Below, in pieces: positions 1 to 8,208 of a DNA stretch of 54,526 nucleotides; the first letter of the stretch is position 1, and each line of letters opens with the position of its first letter. The notes below the pieces were generated by a model that searched no databases, had not been told where the DNA came from, and saw nothing but the letters and a program-made list of their open reading frames with translations. Source of the stretch: Halomonas sp. PR-M31. Lineage in GTDB: Bacteria; Pseudomonadota; Gammaproteobacteria; Pseudomonadales; Halomonadaceae. The position numbers and the translations under genes are program-made. The stretch spans positions 1 through 54,526 of the forward strand of contig NZ_JIBT01000042.1 in assembly GCF_001039575.1 (NCBI RefSeq). Direction: 5' to 3'.

Positions 1-603
1 CGCTGCCTTGTCGGCTCCTTCGCTGAACCACAGCTCACCGCTGCCTTCCCAATGAGCGCAGCAATCTGGGGTCAGAATCGACCAGCGCATATTGGCGAAT
101 CGGCGCTCAAAGAAAGGGGCGGCGTACTCGACGATGAAGTGATCCGGTTCGAACCAGGCGACATAGCGCTGATCACCTTCTGCGTCATCAACGGCGCGAA
201 AGCGCACGAACGCCTTCATCTTGTGCACGTCACGACTCACCGACTTGGCATAGTGTCTTAGTTTTGCCACCTGCGGATCGCTGGCGAGCTGCATGAGATA
301 CCGCTCGCCGTGAGTCAGTCGCCATAGCAGGTGGTACAGCAGCGCCCAGCGCTCATTGCTTCGATGGCAGCTAGCAGCGCGGGCTTGAGCGATGAAGGAT
401 TTGGGCACGCGGACGGCAGTGACGCTTGAAGACGTTACGGTGCGCTCTCGGGTGTGATCCGGCTGCCACCAGACCCGCTGCGGCGGCGTCTCATTCATCA
501 AAAGTTGCCGCGCTCGCTGTTGCCAGCTTGAAAAGTCCGGATGAAAGCGCACTGCCGTCAGCGCATCCGTATCTGTGTCATCAAACAGCGAAGGTTGCGT
601 CAT
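1..603 (-). CDS. TIGR03915-type (DUF4130) putative DNA metabolism protein, 3' end cut by window edge
   Basis: The leftward frame is open from an ATG at 603 to the window edge (201 codons, no stop reached), beginning MTQPSLFDDTDTDALTAVRF. Aromatic and basic motifs such as FVRFR, FERRFANMRWSILTP and the acidic C-terminal part match the family catalogued as TIGR03915/DUF4130, which is normally encoded beside a radical-SAM partner (TIGR03916) and is sometimes fused to a uracil-DNA-glycosylase-like domain. That partner lies 15 bases upstream here, so the two almost certainly share a transcript. DNA repair is the accepted guess for the family and is not demonstrated. The missing C-terminus means any fused glycosylase domain cannot be judged. 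Confidence 0.85.
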   Translation of the reverse strand, partial: MTQPSLFDDTDTDALTAVRFHPDFSSWQQRARQLLMNETPPQRVWWQPDHTRERTVTSSSVTAVRVPKSFIAQARAASCHRSNERWALLYHLLWRLTHGERYLMQLASDPQVAKLRHYAKSVSRDVHKMKAFVRFRAVDDAEGDQRYVAWFEPDHFIVEYAAPFFERRFANMRWSILTPDCCAHWEGSGELWFSEGADKAA

Positions 604-618
604 GGCGGCAAGCCTTGG

Positions 619-1887
619 TTACAACAGCGACAGCTGCTGGGCAGTTGGGGTATAGCGTGCCCGCAGCCGGTCGCTGTCCAGCTCATTGAGGGATGGATGA
701 TGATTGGCGCAGACGATGAAGGGCATCGCCTTTTTCACCCTGGCGCGCATGGCAACAAGATCCTCCAGGCGAACCTTCTGCACCCTTCGAATCTGCAGTA
801 TGCGATCGACGCTTCTGACCCCAAGTCCGGGAACCCGCAGCAGCCGTACTTTGGAGTCACGGTTTATATCCACCGGAAAGAAGCCGCGATTGGCAAGCGC
901 CCAGCCGAGCTTGGGATCGACCTCTAAAGAAAGCATGCCTGGGGCCGTTCCGGGGTCCGGCGACTGGGTGATCTCGTTGGCGGCGTAGCCGTAGAAGCGC
1001 ATCAGCCAGTCTGCTTGATACAGCCGATGCTCTCGCAGCAGCGGCGGTTGCTGCACCGGCAGTCGCATGGATGCATCCGGGATGGGGCTGAAAGCGGAAT
1101 AATAGACACGACGCAGCGCATAGCCCGCGTACAGGGCCGACGAGGTTTGCAGGATGTGGGCGTCCGTGGAGGGTTCGGCGCCAACGATGATCTGGGTGGA
1201 CTGGCCGGCGGGGGCGAAAACCGGCGGCTTGCCCGTGCCGGAACGCCGGGGTTGCCGCTGATAGGCGTTCTGATCGGCGAAAGACTCTTCGCGCCGCGAG
1301 CGGATACGCGCCATGGATAGCTTGATGGTGCGCTGATCTTTTTCCGGCGCCAGTTCGGCAAGCGCCTGCTGGGTGGGCAGTTCGATGTTGATGCTAAGCC
1401 GGTCCGCATAGCGCCCTGCCGCTGCCAGCAGTTCACCATCCGCCTCGGGAATCGTCTTGAGATGGATGTAGCCGCGAAAGTCATGCTCTTCGCGCAGCTT
1501 GCGTGCCACGGCCACCAGCTGTTCCATGGTGTAGTCCGGGTTACGGATGATGCCAGAGCTCAGGAACAGCCCTTCGATGTAGTTGCGCTTGTAGAAATCC
1601 AGGGTCAAATTCACGACTTCGTCCACGGTGAAGCGTGCACGCCGCACGTTGGACGAGTTGCGATTGACGCAGTAGCTGCATTCGTAGATACAGAAATTCG
1701 TGAACAGGATCTTCAGCAGGGAGATGCAGCGGCCGTCCGGGGCGTAGGAGTGACAAATTCCCACGCCGTCGGTGGAGCCCACACCGCGGCCCTTGGTCGA
1801 GTTCTTGGCCTGCGTGCCGCTCGACGCACAGGAGGCGTCATATTTGGCGGCGTCGGCCAGGATGGCGAGTTTAGCGATCAGTTCCAT
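619..1887 (-). CDS. Radical SAM protein of the TIGR03916 type, putative DNA modification/repair
   Basis: This 422-residue protein carries the radical-SAM cysteine triad in CIYECSYC (C66, C70, C73), which would hold a 4Fe-4S cluster and S-adenosylmethionine. Near the C-terminus RVPGLGVRSVDRIL is a helix-hairpin-helix-like DNA-binding motif. Family members start MxLxxKLxILADAAKYD, which picks the ATG at 1887 over a TTG nine bases upstream. No clear ribosome binding site precedes that ATG, so the message may be leaderless or nearly so. It is the first gene of a two-gene operon with the TIGR03915 protein. A LexA-type operator overlaps the start codon, suggesting DNA-damage control. The substrate is unknown; spore photoproduct lyase is a more distant relative. 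Confidence 0.88.
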   Translation of the reverse strand: MELIAKLAILADAAKYDASCASSGTQAKNSTKGRGVGSTDGVGICHSYAPDGRCISLLKILFTNFCIYECSYCVNRNSSNVRRARFTVDEVVNLTLDFYKRNYIEGLFLSSGIIRNPDYTMEQLVAVARKLREEHDFRGYIHLKTIPEADGELLAAAGRYADRLSINIELPTQQALAELAPEKDQRTIKLSMARIRSRREESFADQNAYQRQPRRSGTGKPPVFAPAGQSTQIIVGAEPSTDAHILQTSSALYAGYALRRVYYSAFSPIPDASMRLPVQQPPLLREHRLYQADWLMRFYGYAANEITQSPDPGTAPGMLSLEVDPKLGWALANRGFFPVDINRDSKVRLLRVPGLGVRSVDRILQIRRVQKVRLEDLVAMRARVKKAMPFIVCANHHPSLNELDSDRLRARYTPTAQQLSLL

Positions 1888-1906
1888 ACTGGACAATCAT
1901 ACAGTA
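1887..1906 (-). promoter_or_regulatory. LexA (SOS) box overlapping the start of the radical SAM operon
   Basis: The segment reads TACTG-N10-CAGTA, i.e. CTG at 1889-1891 and CAG at 1902-1904 separated by exactly ten mostly A/T bases, the gammaproteobacterial LexA pattern. The TA/TA flanks are also as in the consensus. The outer base of the box is the first base of the ATG of the leftward gene, so bound LexA would block transcription start or early elongation. One inner half-site base differs from CTGT/ACAG (CCAG on the gene strand). Confidence 0.7.
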
Positions 1907-1979
1907 TTTTTTGTATTGCACCACCTGATTGTGGCCATGTCGGCAAACGCAGCCTGAATGAATTAGTAAAAAGTGTTGC

Positions 1980-1999
1980 GGTTTCCTACGCTAGGAACC
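1980..1999. repeat. Short inverted repeat upstream of the amidohydrolase
   Basis: GGTTTCCTA, a CGC centre, then TAGGAACC form a near-perfect dyad with one bulged T. It lies about 75 bases before the amidohydrolase start, in the 185-base gap between two divergent genes, where an operator could sit. No regulator family is recognised. Confidence 0.3.
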
Positions 2000-2072
2000 A
2001 GGGCCGGCGGTTCGTTTTTCAACGCGAACTGAAATCCGGTTTTCCAAGTACAAGAATCAGGAGCCGTCATCC

Positions 2073-3724
2073 ATGTTTCGTAAAACGCTATTGTGCCTTT
2101 CCATTGCCGGCGTGAGTTTCGCAGCTCAAGCCGAGACCACGGTGTTCCACAACGCCAACGGCTATGGCTTTGATGACAACCGCCAGCTGGTGAACTTTTC
2201 CACCCTGGTGGTAGAGGATGGCAAGGTGGTCGCCCGCGGCGACAAGGCCGTGGCCGATGATTACACCAATGCAGACAACGACATCGACGCACAAGGCAAG
2301 ACGCTGTTGCCCGGGCTGATCGATGCCCACGGCCATTTCATGGCGCTGGGCTACAGCCTTCTGGAAGTGGATCTGCGTGATCTGGAATCCGCGAAGCAAA
2401 GCGCGGAGAAGGTCGCGGAGTTCGCCTCCCGGAACCCCAATTTTGAATGGGTTCGCGGCGGTGGTTGGAACCAGGTGCTATGGGAAGGCAAGGAATTTCC
2501 CACCGCTGAAGTCCTGGATGCGCAGATTGCCGATCGCCCGGTGATGCTGAGTCGCGTCGATCATCATGCGATCTGGGTCAACAGCAAGGCTATGGAGCTA
2601 GCGGGCATCGACGCGGATACCCAGGCTCCGGATGGCGGCGAGATTATAAAGGATAAGTCGGGTAATCCCACCGGCGTGTTCATCGACAACGCCGAGCAGC
2701 TGATCACGGACAAAATCCCTACGCGCAGTGCCGAAGAGATGGCCCAAGCCTTCGATACTGCGGTCGCACACCTTCAGGAAGTCGGTATCACCAGCGTGCA
2801 CGATGCCGGTGCCAGCGCCGCAGAGCTCGCGCTTTACCGCGATCGCGCCGATGACTGCGACTGTATCCGATGGTGGCCTCAAGCGATCCCGAGTTCGAGA
2901 CCATGCTCGAGAAAGGGCCTCAGGACGATCCGGAAGACTGGCTGGATATCAAAAGCGTCAAGATCTACACGGATGGTGCCCTTGGGAGTCGCGGCGCGGC
3001 GCTGCTCGAACCCTATAGCGATCGACCGGATTCCAAGGGGCTAATGCTGCAGGATCAAACGGCGCTGCAAACGCTGGTGGACCAGGCGAGTCGCGAAGGT
3101 TTTCAGGCCAACATGCACGCCATTGGCGACCGGGCCAATCGCATCGCGCTGGATATTTACGCCCAGAACCTTAAAAACGACGATCAGTCCCAGAAGCTGC
3201 GTCATCGTATCGAACACGCCCAAGTGGTCGACGTCAGCGATATACCCCGCTTTTCCGAGCTCGGCGTGATTCCTTCCATGCAGCCCACTCACGCCACTAG
3301 CGACAAGAACATGGCCGGCGATCGGCTCGGGCAGGAGCGTCTTGCCGGTGCTTATGCCTGGCGCTTTTTTCTCGATAGCGGCAGCCGCATCGCCGCCGGA
3401 TCGGACTTCCCTGTGGAGCCTGCCAATCCTTTCTACGGCATTCATGCGGCAGTGACCCGAAAGGATCGTCAGGATCAGCCCGAAGGTGGCTGGCGCTTGG
3501 GTCAGAAACTCACCGCCGCGGAGGCGCTGCGCGGCTTTACCATCGATGCCGCCTACGCGGCTCATCAGGAAGACAGCCTGGGCGGCCTGATGCCCGGCCA
3601 GTGGGCGGATTTCCTGCTGGTGGATACCGATATCATGCGCACCGCGCCGGAGAATATCTGGCAGACCCAAGTCGAGCAGACCTGGATCGCGGGGGAGGCA
3701 GTCTATGAACGCGAGCAGGATTGA
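2073..3724 (+). pseudogene. Periplasmic amidohydrolase family 3 (YtcJ-like), reading frame broken once
   Basis: The protein starts with a clear signal peptide (MFRKTLLCLSIAGVSFAAQA), then the metal-binding DAHGHF motif of amidohydrolases. After about residue 260 the original frame runs into unrelated sequence. The family match resumes in another frame from LRLYPMVASSDPEF, through HAIGDRANR, RIEHAQ and AGSDFPVEP, to a normal C-terminus. Restoring one base near 2851-2860 gives a continuous protein of about 550 residues, the usual length. Such enzymes hydrolyse amide or imide bonds with a metal centre; the substrate here is unknown. AGGAG lies nine bases before the ATG. Decay is otherwise absent, so a sequencing error is as likely as a real mutation. 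Confidence 0.85.
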
Positions 3725-3831
3725 ACGAGGCCGAATAGGCACGGGTCTTGAATTCCCGCGCCTGCCAATACCGCCGCTGGTGTCGCGCGTACTCACCGGC
3801 GCTCGACGCCTGTATCGAACACCGCGATTTC

Positions 3832-4047
3832 CTAACACCACCCCATCAGCCAGATCTCGTCATCCTTTAGATCCCGCCAAGGCAGGGTAAGCTCCCTGCG
3901 GCTGATCACGGCTTCCAGAATCACTTCAACGACGTTCTCTTCCCCGTCTCGCAGCAGCTTTGTCACCATGAAGTGTTTTTCCTTGTTGCGCGGCTGGGCG
4001 GCGGCCCATTTGCTGTGGTGAAGCTTGTTCGGGTTGATGCTGTTCAC
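3832..4047 (-). CDS. Small Trp-rich conserved protein (TIGR02450 type)
   Basis: This 71-residue protein has the family pattern NPxKLxxSKWxAxQPxNKEKHFxVTKLLRD near the start and LTLPWRDLKD plus a final W-x-x-GW motif. The function of the family is unknown. Translation very likely begins at GTG (4047), since GGAG sits five bases upstream and the initial INPNKL matches relatives. It points leftward towards the end of the amidohydrolase and looks monocistronic. Composition resembles the neighbours. Confidence 0.8.
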   Translation of the reverse strand: MNSINPNKLHHSKWAAAQPRNKEKHFMVTKLLRDGEENVVEVILEAVISRRELTLPWRDLKDDEIWLMGWC

Positions 4048-4172
4048 TGGCTCTCCGGCAAAGGGTGTAAAAGAGTAAAAGGGATTTGTAGCCTGGCTGC
4101 TTCTATCCTAATGCCAGTGACCGGAAATCCTATAAAAAAGGTTCGTCGCACTTTGCCGGCCCCGCCAAGAAA

Positions 4173-4226
4173 GCCTGCCATCGACAGGCAGGCCAATTCG
4201 GTCCATAGTAGCCAAAGGTATTACCT
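4173..4226 (+). promoter_or_regulatory. Two dyads upstream of the toxin-antitoxin pair
   Basis: GCCTGCC (4173-4179) and GGCAGGC (4187-4193) form a seven-base inverted repeat. A compact AGGT-ATT-ACCT palindrome follows at 4216-4226, 18 bases before the antitoxin start. The second has the size and position expected of an autoregulatory operator for a ribbon-helix-helix antitoxin; this is inference. Confidence 0.35.
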
Positions 4227-4244
4227 CTAGCTACGGAGGCCGTC

Positions 4245-4523
4245 ATGGCAACACCAACGTCCATCAAGCTCGACGACAGCCTGAAAGAGCGGGTCCAGCA
4301 CCTCGCCGACACTCGCCGGCGTTCCGCACATTGGCTCATGCGTGAAGCAATCGAACAGTATGTGGAGCGCGAAGAGAGGCGAGAGAACTTCAGGCAAGAC
4401 ACTCTCAAGGCTTGGGAGGACTACCAGGCTACCGGCTTGCACGCGAGCGCTGACGAAGTGAAGAAGTGGCTGGCCAGCTGGGGAACGGATGACGAGGTGC
4501 CGGCCCCGACATGTCACAAGTGA
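4245..4523 (+). CDS. Ribbon-helix-helix (CopG/ParD-like) antitoxin
   Basis: The 92-residue protein opens with PTSIKLDDSLKERVQHLADT, a strand and helix typical of MetJ/Arc-type ribbon-helix-helix DNA-binding domains, followed by RRRSAHWLMREAIEQYVERE, the second helix. The C-terminal half (about residues 48-92) is acidic and probably wraps the toxin. A strong GGAGG lies five bases before the ATG. The last 13 bases overlap the start of a ParE-like toxin, the usual antitoxin-first order, so the pair should be translationally coupled. Such antitoxins repress their own promoter alone or with the toxin. Confidence 0.85.
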   Translation: MATPTSIKLDDSLKERVQHLADTRRRSAHWLMREAIEQYVEREERRENFRQDTLKAWEDYQATGLHASADEVKKWLASWGTDDEVPAPTCHK

Positions 4524-4801
4524 TCTTCGCCCCGGCAGCGCTCCGGGATCTGGAGCGGCTGCGCGAGTTCCTGCGGCCGAAGAATCCTGCAGCGGCTGAG
4601 CGAGCCGCTACAGCCATCATCCAGGGTATTCAGGCGCTCGCAGAACTGCCACGCATTGGGCGCCCTGTTGACGACCTGCCCGAGGAGTTCCGGGACTGGC
4701 TGATTGACTTCGGTGATAGCGGCTATGTCGCACGGTATCGCATCGATGGGGACACTGTTGTGGTGTTGGCTATCCGTCACCAAAAAGAAGCCGGCCTCTA
4801 G
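4511..4801 (+). CDS. ParE/RelE-superfamily toxin
   Basis: The 96-residue protein has the ParE/RelE layout: VIFAPAALRDLERLREFL (strand then helix), a second helix through AAAERAATAIIQGIQAL, the LPRIGRPVDDLPEEFRDW loop, and C-terminal strands YVARYRIDGDTVVVLAIRHQKEAGL. The closing IRHQKEAG is typical of ParE-type stabilisation proteins, which inhibit DNA gyrase, although the superfamily also includes ribosome-dependent mRNases and the target cannot be read from sequence. The start overlaps the antitoxin end by 13 bases. Length is normal and no inactivating change is seen. Confidence 0.85.
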   Translation: MSQVIFAPAALRDLERLREFLRPKNPAAAERAATAIIQGIQALAELPRIGRPVDDLPEEFRDWLIDFGDSGYVARYRIDGDTVVVLAIRHQKEAGL

Positions 4802-4867
4802 TTTTCGTGCGCCCAAAAAACACCTTTTTTCTTTAGCCAACATCACACGCCTTTTAATGATCCTCTT

Positions 4868-4905
4868 CAGGGTCATGATAAAAAGCCAGGGTCATGATAA
4901 AAAGC
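4868..4905. repeat. Perfect 19-base tandem repeat
   Basis: Two identical 19-base units (4868-4886 and 4887-4905) lie head to tail just after the toxin gene, each containing GGTCATGATAAAAAGC. The second unit runs into the terminator stem. It looks like a small local duplication near a rearranged katG. Confidence 0.9.
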
Positions 4906-4937
4906 GGTGTTTCAGCTTTCACTGAAACACCGCTTTT
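4900..4937. terminator. Strong bidirectional rho-independent terminator
   Basis: A perfect 16-base-pair stem (4900-4915 with 4922-4937) closes a six-base loop, with AAAA on one side and TTTT on the other, so it can work on both strands. It separates the rightward toxin-antitoxin operon from the leftward katG remnant. Confidence 0.9.
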
Positions 4938-4975
4938 GCTTTTCAATCATCTACATATGGACGTGCAGATGACGC

Positions 4976-5306
<331 letters not shown>

Positions 5307-5401
5307 GTCGGTTTTCTCGTTGTTGTAACGATGGAATAACCTTTCTCCTGACGGTACACCCGGGGTTCTTAATGCGCCGGGCAATTCTCGGTATTGTTTT
5401 G

Positions 5402-5416
5402 ATAGTTTTCGCCTAT
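5402..5416. promoter_or_regulatory. OxyR-like half-operator between the katG remnant and yghU
   Basis: The segment reads ATAG-N7-CTAT, the spacing of one OxyR contact unit, with the expected T at the second spacer position but G instead of A at the sixth. The next unit expected seven bases downstream is only partly matched. It lies about 95 bases from the katG start and 85 from the yghU start. KatG is a classic OxyR target, so it may be a surviving piece of that promoter. Confidence 0.35.
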
Positions 5417-5500
5417 GCGGCAGATGCTTTGAAGCGGAAACGTTAACCGACTATGGTTTGTCGCAAAGGAACGTTTCATCACGACCTGCAAGGAGTCAAC

Positions 5501-6373
5501 ATGAGCCAGGAAAGCGACTACACCCCACCCAAGGTATGGACCTGGGAAAAGGAAAGCGGCGGCAAGTTCGCCAGCACCAATCGTCCCGTAGCCGGGCCCA
5601 CCCATGACAAGGAGTTGCCCGTTGGCAAGCATCCTTTCCAGCTTTACTCCCTGGCTACTCCCAATGGCGTTAAGGCCGGGGTGATGTTCGAGGAGCTGCT
5701 GGCCCAGGGCCATGACGCCGAATACGACGCTTGGCTGATTGATATCGGCGAAGGCGATCAGTTCGGCAGCGGTTTCGTCGAGGTCAACCCCAACTCCAAG
5801 ATCCCGGCGCTGATGGATCACACCACCACGCCGCCGACCCGGGTGTTCGAGTCCGGTTCGATTCTTTTGTATCTTGCGGAGAAGTTCGACGCCTTTCTGC
5901 CGACGGATCACGCTGCCCGCACGGAAACGCTCAACTGGCTGTTCTGGCAGATGGGCAGCGCGCCCTTTCTTGGCGGCGGCTTCGGGCACTTCTACGCCTA
6001 TGCGCCACAGAAGCTGGAATACCCGATTGATCGCTACGCCATGGAGACCAAACGTCAGCTGGACGTACTGGATCGCCACTTGAGCGAGACGCACTATCTG
6101 GCCGGTGACGACTACACCATCGCCGACATTGCCAACTGGACCTGGTATGGCCAGCTGGCCCTGGGGCGGCTTTACGATGCCGGGGAGTTCCTGCAGGTGC
6201 AGGAATACGAAAACGTGCAGCGCTGGGCAAAAGAGATAGACGCTCGTCCGGCGGTGCAGCGCGGTCGCATGGTCAACCGCACCTTCGGCGAGCCCGAGAT
6301 GCAGCTGCACGAGCGTCATGACGCCAGCGATTTCGAGCAAAAGACTCAGGACAAGCTCGACGCTGGTTCATAA
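5501..6373 (+). CDS. yghU: Glutathione-dependent disulfide-bond oxidoreductase, YghU-type GST
   Basis: The 290-residue product matches the YghU/Nu-class glutathione transferases: an N-terminal extension (YTPPKVWTWEKESGG), a thioredoxin-like domain with FQLYSLATPNGVK, NPNSKIPALMDH and FESGSILLYLAEK (glutathione binding), then an all-helical domain with LNWLFWQMGSAPFLGGGFGH and DYTIADIANWTW. These enzymes have strong disulfide reductase activity with glutathione and weak classical transferase activity. AAGGAG lies five bases before the ATG at 5501, and MSQESDYTPPKVW aligns with family starts, so an upstream in-frame ATG is rejected. It is divergent from the katG remnant and may share an oxidative-stress promoter region. 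Confidence 0.92.
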   Translation: MSQESDYTPPKVWTWEKESGGKFASTNRPVAGPTHDKELPVGKHPFQLYSLATPNGVKAGVMFEELLAQGHDAEYDAWLIDIGEGDQFGSGFVEVNPNSKIPALMDHTTTPPTRVFESGSILLYLAEKFDAFLPTDHAARTETLNWLFWQMGSAPFLGGGFGHFYAYAPQKLEYPIDRYAMETKRQLDVLDRHLSETHYLAGDDYTIADIANWTWYGQLALGRLYDAGEFLQVQEYENVQRWAKEIDARPAVQRGRMVNRTFGEPEMQLHERHDASDFEQKTQDKLDAGS

Positions 6374-6418
6374 GCATTGGAGTGGACCGATTCCGCGTTG
6401 AATGATCTTGATCAATCC

Positions 6419-6443
6419 GGCGCCGCCTTGCATTGGCGGCGCC
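6419..6443. repeat. GC-rich perfect hairpin between yghU and the Nudix gene
   Basis: GGCGCCGCC and GGCGGCGCC pair perfectly around a seven-base loop. No T-run follows on either strand, so it is not a standard terminator; it may attenuate read-through or protect the yghU mRNA end. Confidence 0.6.
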
Positions 6444-6487
6444 TGCACGAGATGCCTTTTCATGCCCTTCCCCCCAGGACGCATTTC

Positions 6488-7108
6488 ATGAGCCAGGACT
6501 GGATTGCCTTTGCCAAGCAGCTTCGCTCCATTGCCCAGACCGGGCAGACCTATACCACCAATAAATACGAACTCGAGCGCTATCAGCAGCTCGAGGCGCT
6601 GACCAACCAGATGTTTGCGGTATTGAGCGATGCGCCCATCGAGAAAGTCGAAAACTTCTTCATTCCCGATGCAGGCTATGCCACCCCCAAGGTGGACGTG
6701 CGCGGCGCGGTCTTCGTCGACAACCGGGTACTGTTGGTGCGCGAGATCAAGGACGGCCGTTGGACACTTCCCGGAGGCTGGGCGGACGTGAACGAAGGGC
6801 CGTCATCCTGTGTACTGCGGGAGATCCTCGAGGAGTCCGGACGCCATGCCAGCAATCCGCGTCTGGCCATGCTCAAGGATCGCAGCCTGCACCCTTACAC
6901 GCCGGTATCGCCGGATCATCTCTACAAGCTGTTCTACGTTTGCGATTTTGAAGGGGGCGAGTTCGTGCCCAACAACGAAACCGATGCGGCGGATTTTTTT
7001 GCCATCGACGAACTTCCACCGCTCTCAGAAGGGCGCACCCTGGCGGAAGACATTCATCAGTGTCGGGCCTTTCTTGAAGCCGGCGCATCCGGCAGCTACA
7101 GCGACTGA
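6488..7108 (+). CDS. Nudix hydrolase with N-terminal NUDIX_N helical domain
   Basis: The protein (206 residues from the ATG at 6488) begins with a helical segment, WIAFAKQLRSIAQTGQTY and KYELERYQQLEALTNQMFAV, typical of the NUDIX_N domain found in ADP-ribose or nucleoside-diphosphate-sugar pyrophosphatases. A complete Nudix box follows (GGWADVNEGPSSCVLREILEESG split as G-x5-E-x7-RE-x2-EESG), which binds the catalytic divalent metal. The likely reaction is hydrolysis of a nucleoside diphosphate linked to another group; the exact substrate is not readable. Its stop TGA shares a base with the ATG of the next gene (7108), indicating translational coupling. Confidence 0.9.
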   Translation: MSQDWIAFAKQLRSIAQTGQTYTTNKYELERYQQLEALTNQMFAVLSDAPIEKVENFFIPDAGYATPKVDVRGAVFVDNRVLLVREIKDGRWTLPGGWADVNEGPSSCVLREILEESGRHASNPRLAMLKDRSLHPYTPVSPDHLYKLFYVCDFEGGEFVPNNETDAADFFAIDELPPLSEGRTLAEDIHQCRAFLEAGASGSYSD

Positions 7109-8064
7109 TGACCGGATTGGCCTTTAACCGATTGCTGCACGCGGACTGGAGCCGGAGGCCGGGCAAGCGCTGGGTGACAGAGGCCCGGTGGGATGACGCC
7201 AAACAGCGCTGGCAGGTATCGGCCTCTCATCGCGTCGGCAATATCGACGCTTGGCTGAAAACGTTTTTAAACGATGAGAGCAGTACAACTCTCGTCGGCT
7301 TCGATTTCCCTCTTGGCGTGCCCGCAAGCTGGGCGCACCAGGTTGGAATCGATGATTTCGGCGGGTTTCTTGATCAGCTTGCGGCGGGTCAATGGCCGGA
7401 CTTCTTTCGGGTGGCGCAAACACCGCAGGATATCGTCCTAGCCCGGCCTTTCTATCCAAATAGGTCTTGCCGGGGAATGCGCCAGACGGAGCTCACGAAT
7501 GCCCTCGGCGTTGCCGAGTTCGACGACCTGCGTCGAGAGTGCGAGCGGCGAACGCCGGGCCGACTGCCCTGTCCGCTGTTCTGGACGCTAGGCGCCAATC
7601 AGGTCGGCAAGGCCGCCATTGCCGGCTGGCGCGAAGTGATCATTCCGACCCGTGTCCAGGCCTGCATGGGCGGAGCGGCGCTCTGGCCCTTCGACGGTGA
7701 TCTCGCCTTTCTGGCTGCACGTTCTCGTTGCGTGCTGTGTGAAACTTGGCCGACCCTGGCGGCGCACCTGCTGGGGGTTGGCATGGGGGCAGGGCAGAGC
7801 AAGCGTCGCCAAGCGGATCGCATCCAGAAGGGTCGGCAATTGCTGGCGGATACCCAAAGCGTCATCTGGGACAGTGCCACCAAGAAGCAACTCACCGACG
7901 GCTTTGGTACGAGCGCTGGCGGTGAAGATCCCTTCGATGCCTTGCTAGGGCTTTTGATGATGATCGAGATAGCCGACGGACGTCTGGCGGCAGCACCAAA
8001 TCTCACGTCCTCTCAGCGCAATTTGGAAGGCTGGATACTGGGGCTTGATAACTCCGGGGACTGA
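7108..8064 (+). CDS. DUF429-like protein of unknown function
   Basis: This 318-residue protein has an early LLHADWS strand, LVGFDFPLG, LFWTLGANQVG and a late GGEDPFDALLGLLMMIEI acidic motif. Those acidic residues on strands, spaced like those of RNase H-fold proteins, resemble the DUF429 group, but I do not recognise the exact family. The FDFPLG segment is the best clue. It starts in the stop codon of the Nudix gene, so the two products are made together and might act on the same nucleotide-type substrate. There is no signal peptide or membrane segment, so it is probably cytoplasmic. Confidence 0.75.
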   Translation: MTGLAFNRLLHADWSRRPGKRWVTEARWDDAKQRWQVSASHRVGNIDAWLKTFLNDESSTTLVGFDFPLGVPASWAHQVGIDDFGGFLDQLAAGQWPDFFRVAQTPQDIVLARPFYPNRSCRGMRQTELTNALGVAEFDDLRRECERRTPGRLPCPLFWTLGANQVGKAAIAGWREVIIPTRVQACMGGAALWPFDGDLAFLAARSRCVLCETWPTLAAHLLGVGMGAGQSKRRQADRIQKGRQLLADTQSVIWDSATKKQLTDGFGTSAGGEDPFDALLGLLMMIEIADGRLAAAPNLTSSQRNLEGWILGLDNSGD

Positions 8065-8208
8065 CGGCATTTACCCTCCCGCCCATATCCATCACAATCG
8101 GCGCCATCATGGACGAGGAACCCGCATCATGGCATCAGCACACGCTTCGCTTTTTGTAGCACCGCTTTTCATGGCATCTCGTGTACCGGTGCAGACGGGC
8201 GCCAACCA

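Noticed and set aside
6408-6415. TTGATCAA near the Nudix gene as an FNR site
   Set aside because: The four-base spacer between half-sites required by FNR-family dimers is missing.
6419-6443. GC-rich hairpin after yghU as an intrinsic terminator
   Set aside because: Neither side is followed by a T-run; kept only as a hairpin.
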